DNA of 64,000 bases from Dehalococcoidia bacterium (GTDB taxonomy: Bacteria > Chloroflexota > Dehalococcoidia > GIF9 > AB-539-J10): NCBI GenBank assembly GCA_016930935.1, contig JAFGFT010000019.1, positions 52,627-116,626 of the forward strand, written 5' to 3'. The first letter of the stretch is position 1. Every line of letters starts with the position of its first letter. Of the stretch, positions 60,382 to 64,000 are shown one piece after another. Position numbers and translations under genes: made by a program. The notes under the pieces are model-generated. The model saw only the letters and a list, made by a program, of their open reading frames with translations, was not told the origin of the DNA and did not search any database.

Positions 60382-61197
60382 TCAGTGCTCGTAACAGTAG
60401 GGATAGACGGAACTGTAGCTCTCTGCGGGGATGGGGTGGTGCGTTTCGTACACTTCACCAAGGTGAACAGCGACCGGATAAGAGTGACCTGTAAGCCATG
60501 TGTTCTCGAGACCCTTGATGAAGCGGTCGAATTGCTTGATATTGACGGCGAGTGCGAGGTCCATGTCTGTCATCCCTCCCCAGCGTCGCGATCCCATGCA
60601 AGGGAAGGCGACGACGGACACTCTGGATTCGTCGACATAGGCCTTCGCGGCGGCGGATGAGCAGATTCCGGCGAGGCTTCCGTAAGAAGTGGTGTAGGGG
60701 CCACCGGTGTACCAAAGAGAGGCGTCCATGATGCGGTTGACCATCCCCGGGTAGACAGCTGCAAACACGATGTCCGGCTCAACCGTGAGATGTTCGAGCG
60801 CTGCTACTGTGACGCCCTGCATAGTATGGGGTGGGACACTTGGAAGCGTGTCCATCGTGCTCTTCGCCAGCTCTTTTGATTCGAAATGAATCTGCTCGAC
60901 GTGTTCTCCGCTCAGGATGCTCTCCAGCTTCTCTGTGATACCGAGCATTCCCGGCCCAATCAGGCACGAGAAGTCATCGGCTTTCAAGAGGAAGGTTGGT
61001 TGGACATCTGCAGCGTACGTCCTGGCCATCGTCAGATACTGACAGAATGAATGCTTCTTAGAGGGTCTCTCTCCAGCTCCGTCCGGGATAGACTCTCTGT
61101 TCTTCCACAGGCGGATGCCGACAGGCATTGTGGTCAGGCGCAGATGGCGTTCCATCTGTCGGGCACGTTTGATGTTCTTCTCCAGAATACTATTCAT
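60382..61197 (-). CDS. DUF169 family protein (function unknown)
   Basis: Overall DUF169-like pattern: MPVGIRLWK, KKHSFCQYLTMAR, EPDIVFAAVYPGMVNRIM, VVAFPCMGSRRWGGM. Confidence 0.75.
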   Translation of the reverse strand: MNSILEKNIKRARQMERHLRLTTMPVGIRLWKNRESIPDGAGERPSKKHSFCQYLTMARTYAADVQPTFLLKADDFSCLIGPGMLGITEKLESILSGEHVEQIHFESKELAKSTMDTLPSVPPHTMQGVTVAALEHLTVEPDIVFAAVYPGMVNRIMDASLWYTGGPYTTSYGSLAGICSSAAAKAYVDESRVSVVAFPCMGSRRWGGMTDMDLALAVNIKQFDRFIKGLENTWLTGHSYPVAVHLGEVYETHHPIPAESYSSVYPYCYEH

Positions 61198-61226
61198 AGC
61201 GAACCCTCCTTACCAGCAAAAGAAGA

Positions 61227-61260
61227 GAGCCCCCGGGTGCCAGTTGGCACCCAGGGGCTC
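61227..61260 (-). terminator. Intrinsic terminator/attenuator-like hairpin between larA-like gene and DUF169 gene
   Basis: 15-bp stem, one mismatch: GAGCCCCcGGGTGCC (61227-61241) / GGCACCCaGGGGCTC (61246-61260); on minus strand followed by tcttctttt. Confidence 0.75.
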
Positions 61261-61284
61261 GAACGCACGAATGTGTCAGGGAAT

Positions 61285-62529
61285 CTATACTACGTGTGAG
61301 GGGAAGTACTGGATGGTGGCGTCGGGGATGACTGCAACCTTGGCTTTGTCGCCGTGTGCAGCCTTGAGTTGCTCGATGGTCGTCGCCCAGTCCCTGGTAA
61401 AGTTGATCATGTCATAGGGCGCGAGCCAGTCTCCACCGACGTAGTCCGGATACGGCTGCATGACGGTGAGTTTCTTCGTGTTCATTGGCAGCCCCGCCTT
61501 GGGCATGTACGAGCGGCCACCAACGTTCTTGCCGAAACTCCTGCTCCAGTAGTGATTGATCTGTCCCTCGGGGGTGACACAGACAATTACCATGTCGCCG
61601 CCGGACTTCTTGAGGAGCGGCCATACAACGTTGGGCGCAAGCAGCATCTCATTCGCCTTGGCGAAGCAGTTGGCTATGACGATATCGCAATCATCGACGG
61701 CATCGGTCGCGAAGAACTCTCTCGCTACCTTGACGCCAGCGACGTGTTCGTCAACGACATCGCCTACGAACAGGTGAGTGATCTGGCGCTTGAGGTTGAA
61801 TATGCAGTCCACCTTCACATCGAGTCCGGCCATCCTGGCCGCGTCGTTCATGTCGAGTTTCAGCGTGTTGCCCTCATACTTGCCGATGCCTGTGGTCTTG
61901 TTGGGGCACAGCCTCGTGTGATTCAGATCGATCGTCGTGATGGACGAGATGCCGGGAAGGATAATCTTGCTGCCGCCGCCGAATCCGCTCATGGGATGCG
62001 GGACGATGGAGCCTATGCCGATCTTGAGATCGCACATCATCACGCCTGCGTTGAACTGCATGGGGATACCAGCGGGGCTGGGTCCGACTGACGTGCAGTT
62101 CTCGTAGGGGTTGTGGTTGTAGACGCGGAAGCGGCTCATGACATCAGCGCCAAGCTTCTTGGTGAAGTCGATGGCGGTCATGGAGCCGTGGGCGCCAATT
62201 GCCGCATAGAAAGCAATATGTTCGTCTTTGATGCCTGCTGCTGCAAGCTCTTCAAGTACGTAGGGAACCATGTCCGCAGTTGGAGTTCCGCGGGACATAT
62301 CGTCGAAGAGGATTGCGACCTCTTTCTTTCCCTTGGCCATTTCACGAATGGTCTTTGTGCCTATTGGGTTTGCAAAAGCCTTCCTGAAACCTGCGTCATC
62401 GAGAGGGGGAGTGGAAGCACCCTTTATGTTGCAGACGGAAACGTCCCAGGAATCCGGGAACTCAATCTCAAGCTCAGTGTCGCCGTACCATGCGAGTACT
62501 GGCAGTGTTGCCTTCTTTGTGTCGCTCAT
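61285..62529 (-). CDS. LarA-like (DUF2088) lactate racemase-domain protein
   Basis: ILFDDMSRGTPTADM, IGSIVPHPMSGFGGGSKIILPGISS, DLNHTRLCPNKTTGIGKYEGN. Confidence 0.85.
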   Translation of the reverse strand: MSDTKKATLPVLAWYGDTELEIEFPDSWDVSVCNIKGASTPPLDDAGFRKAFANPIGTKTIREMAKGKKEVAILFDDMSRGTPTADMVPYVLEELAAAGIKDEHIAFYAAIGAHGSMTAIDFTKKLGADVMSRFRVYNHNPYENCTSVGPSPAGIPMQFNAGVMMCDLKIGIGSIVPHPMSGFGGGSKIILPGISSITTIDLNHTRLCPNKTTGIGKYEGNTLKLDMNDAARMAGLDVKVDCIFNLKRQITHLFVGDVVDEHVAGVKVAREFFATDAVDDCDIVIANCFAKANEMLLAPNVVWPLLKKSGGDMVIVCVTPEGQINHYWSRSFGKNVGGRSYMPKAGLPMNTKKLTVMQPYPDYVGGDWLAPYDMINFTRDWATTIEQLKAAHGDKAKVAVIPDATIQYFPSHVV

Positions 62530-62560
62530 ATCATCTCCTCTTCAGTATTGCCTCACAGCG

Positions 62561-63715
62561 TTATGCAAGTGTGCCCACGATGAATATGCCATTGTCTACA
62601 TCCTGGTGGAGCGTCTCGGCCTTTGTCTGCTTGCCGGACGCAACATCAAGAGCTTCCGCGTAGAGAGCCTCTCCGATTTCGCCCATATGGCTCTTCTTTT
62701 CGAGGTCCACGTAGAAGTCCATGTTGTCGTTCATCGTCTTGAAAGTCGCCCCGTTCGCGGTGACCTTGATGACGGGAACGAATGGCGAGCCAAGAGGAGT
62801 GCCCCTCCCTGTCGAGAAGAACATGACTGTCGCTCCTGCCGCGGCGAGGGCAGTCAATGATGGCGCATCATAGCCCGGGCCGTCCACGATGGAGAGGCCT
62901 CCCTTTCTGGGTCTGTCGCCATATTCGTACATCTCCTGGATGGGCTGAGAGCCGCCCTTCGCGATGGCCCCGAGGGACTTCTCTTCGATGGTGGTCAATC
63001 CACCTTCGATGTTGCCCTTCGTCGGATTGGCGCCTCTCATGTCTACGCCCATATCGATGAACCGCTTCTCGTATCGGCGTACCATGTGAGTGATTACGTC
63101 GCCGACATCGGGCGTAACAGCTCGAGCTGCAAGAAGGTGCTCAGCCCCGATGAACTCGGTCGTCTCGCTGAAGACGGCTTTGCCGCCTTTCTTGACGAGG
63201 ATATCGAAGGCAGCGCCAATTGCGGGGTTGGAGCCCAGGCCTGAAGTGGTGTCAGAGCCGCCGCACTCGGAGCCGAACATCAGCATAGAATCGTCGAACT
63301 GCTGTCGCGTGACTCGCGTGGCGTCGCTCACCATCTGGCGGGCGATACGAACTCCCTTCTCCACGGTGGCAACTGTGCCGCCGACCTGCTGTATGACGAG
63401 CTTCTCGACGGGCTTGCCGGAGCGGGCGATGTCTTCAGCGATGCCATCAATATCTATGGGGTCGCAACCAAGGCTCACGAGAACGACGGCGGCCACGTTC
63501 GGGTTGCGGCCGAGGTTGGCGAGCGTCCGGTTGACCTGTGCAAGGTCGTCAGGAGCAAGTGCGCATCCTTGATGATGCAGAAAAGGTACCGAGCCTCTCA
63601 CCGATTCACTTATCTGTCGCGCTGTGGCTGCCGCGCATACGACTGTTGGAATAATCGCAACGTGGTTGCGGGTTCCCACAGAGCCATCAGGTCGTGGGTA
63701 GCCAAGGAAACTCAC
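62561..63715 (-). CDS. UxaA family hydrolase, altronate dehydratase large-domain-like
   Basis: GYPRPDGSVGTRNHVAIIPTVVCA, HHQGCAL, FGSECGGSDTTSGLGSNPAIGAAFD, FSTGRGTPLGSPFVPVIKVTANG. Confidence 0.9.
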   Translation of the reverse strand: MSFLGYPRPDGSVGTRNHVAIIPTVVCAAATARQISESVRGSVPFLHHQGCALAPDDLAQVNRTLANLGRNPNVAAVVLVSLGCDPIDIDGIAEDIARSGKPVEKLVIQQVGGTVATVEKGVRIARQMVSDATRVTRQQFDDSMLMFGSECGGSDTTSGLGSNPAIGAAFDILVKKGGKAVFSETTEFIGAEHLLAARAVTPDVGDVITHMVRRYEKRFIDMGVDMRGANPTKGNIEGGLTTIEEKSLGAIAKGGSQPIQEMYEYGDRPRKGGLSIVDGPGYDAPSLTALAAAGATVMFFSTGRGTPLGSPFVPVIKVTANGATFKTMNDNMDFYVDLEKKSHMGEIGEALYAEALDVASGKQTKAETLHQDVDNGIFIVGTLA

Positions 63716-64000
63716 TTGGAAGCTGCCTTCGCTATATCACCGCGGCCGCGGGTGCTTGCGACGTTGTGAACGTGAACGTGCTCTCCCGTCTTGATGTCCT
63801 TCGTTGCTTCGCCGATGACTTCACCATACTTGATGATCTGACTTCCTGCCTTGACGTCGACGAGACTGAACTTGTGTCCGAACTGAATCGGGTTCACAAG
63901 CGTCACAGACACTGGCTTCTTGTCTATTTCAAGCGCGACATTGTCGCCTGAGACGAGGTCTGCCAGTGCAGTGGCTACGTTGTCCTTGCTGTTGAGTACG
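63712..64000 (-). CDS. SAF-domain UxaA N-terminal-like protein; 5' end outside window
   Basis: Frame stays open past the track ORF (63712-63912): ...VLNSKDNVATALADLVSGDNVALEIDKKPVSVTLVNPIQFGHKFSL..GEHVHVHNVAS; ATGA-type overlap with the next gene. Confidence 0.85.
   Translation of the reverse strand, partial: VLNSKDNVATALADLVSGDNVALEIDKKPVSVTLVNPIQFGHKFSLVDVKAGSQIIKYGEVIGEATKDIKTGEHVHVHNVASTRGRGDIAKAASK

Overview
The window is a dense, GC-rich bacterial chromosomal segment with about 56 genes on both strands. I saw no rRNA, tRNA, CRISPR array, transposase or prophage. The gene families suggest a Chloroflexota/Dehalococcoidia-like host, but that is inference only. Main blocks: (i) a partial Na+/solute symporter, then rsmG; (ii) an SDR / 3-hydroxyacyl-CoA dehydrogenase / HMG-CoA-synthase-like+DUF35 / thiolase operon; (iii) pdxS, an R3H-type ATPase, tmk, mnmA, rnhB and yraN; (iv) serS and lysS; (v) a core-deleted nitrilase followed by speD-speE; (vi) pcrA/uvrD, mutL and asd; (vii) a MoxR-type ATPase with a VWA protein; (viii) transporters and hydrolases; (ix) a methyltransferase - GH3 - 7TM histidine kinase operon; (x) two tandem DUF401 membrane proteins; (xi) fmt, dnaA, nadD and gyrB with a possible oriC; (xii) hisS-iorB-iorA; (xiii) DUF169 - LarA-like - split UxaA (altronate dehydratase-like) genes, running off the right edge. 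The observations most worth a second look are: the methyltransferase-GH3-sensor kinase operon; an HMGCS-like/DUF35 fusion with no cysteine at the expected catalytic position, beside an intact thiolase; an 11-bp-closed structured leader before the second DUF401 gene; probable non-AUG starts (CTG/TTG) aligned between the DUF401 paralogs; several sigma70-like promoters whose predicted +1 falls on or within a few nt of the start codon (leaderless mRNAs); an in-frame core-deleted nitrilase that keeps a perfect Shine-Dalgarno; and a DnaA with a changed DNA-reading signature next to a candidate origin. All calls come from reading the sequence and the supplied translations; no database searches were run.
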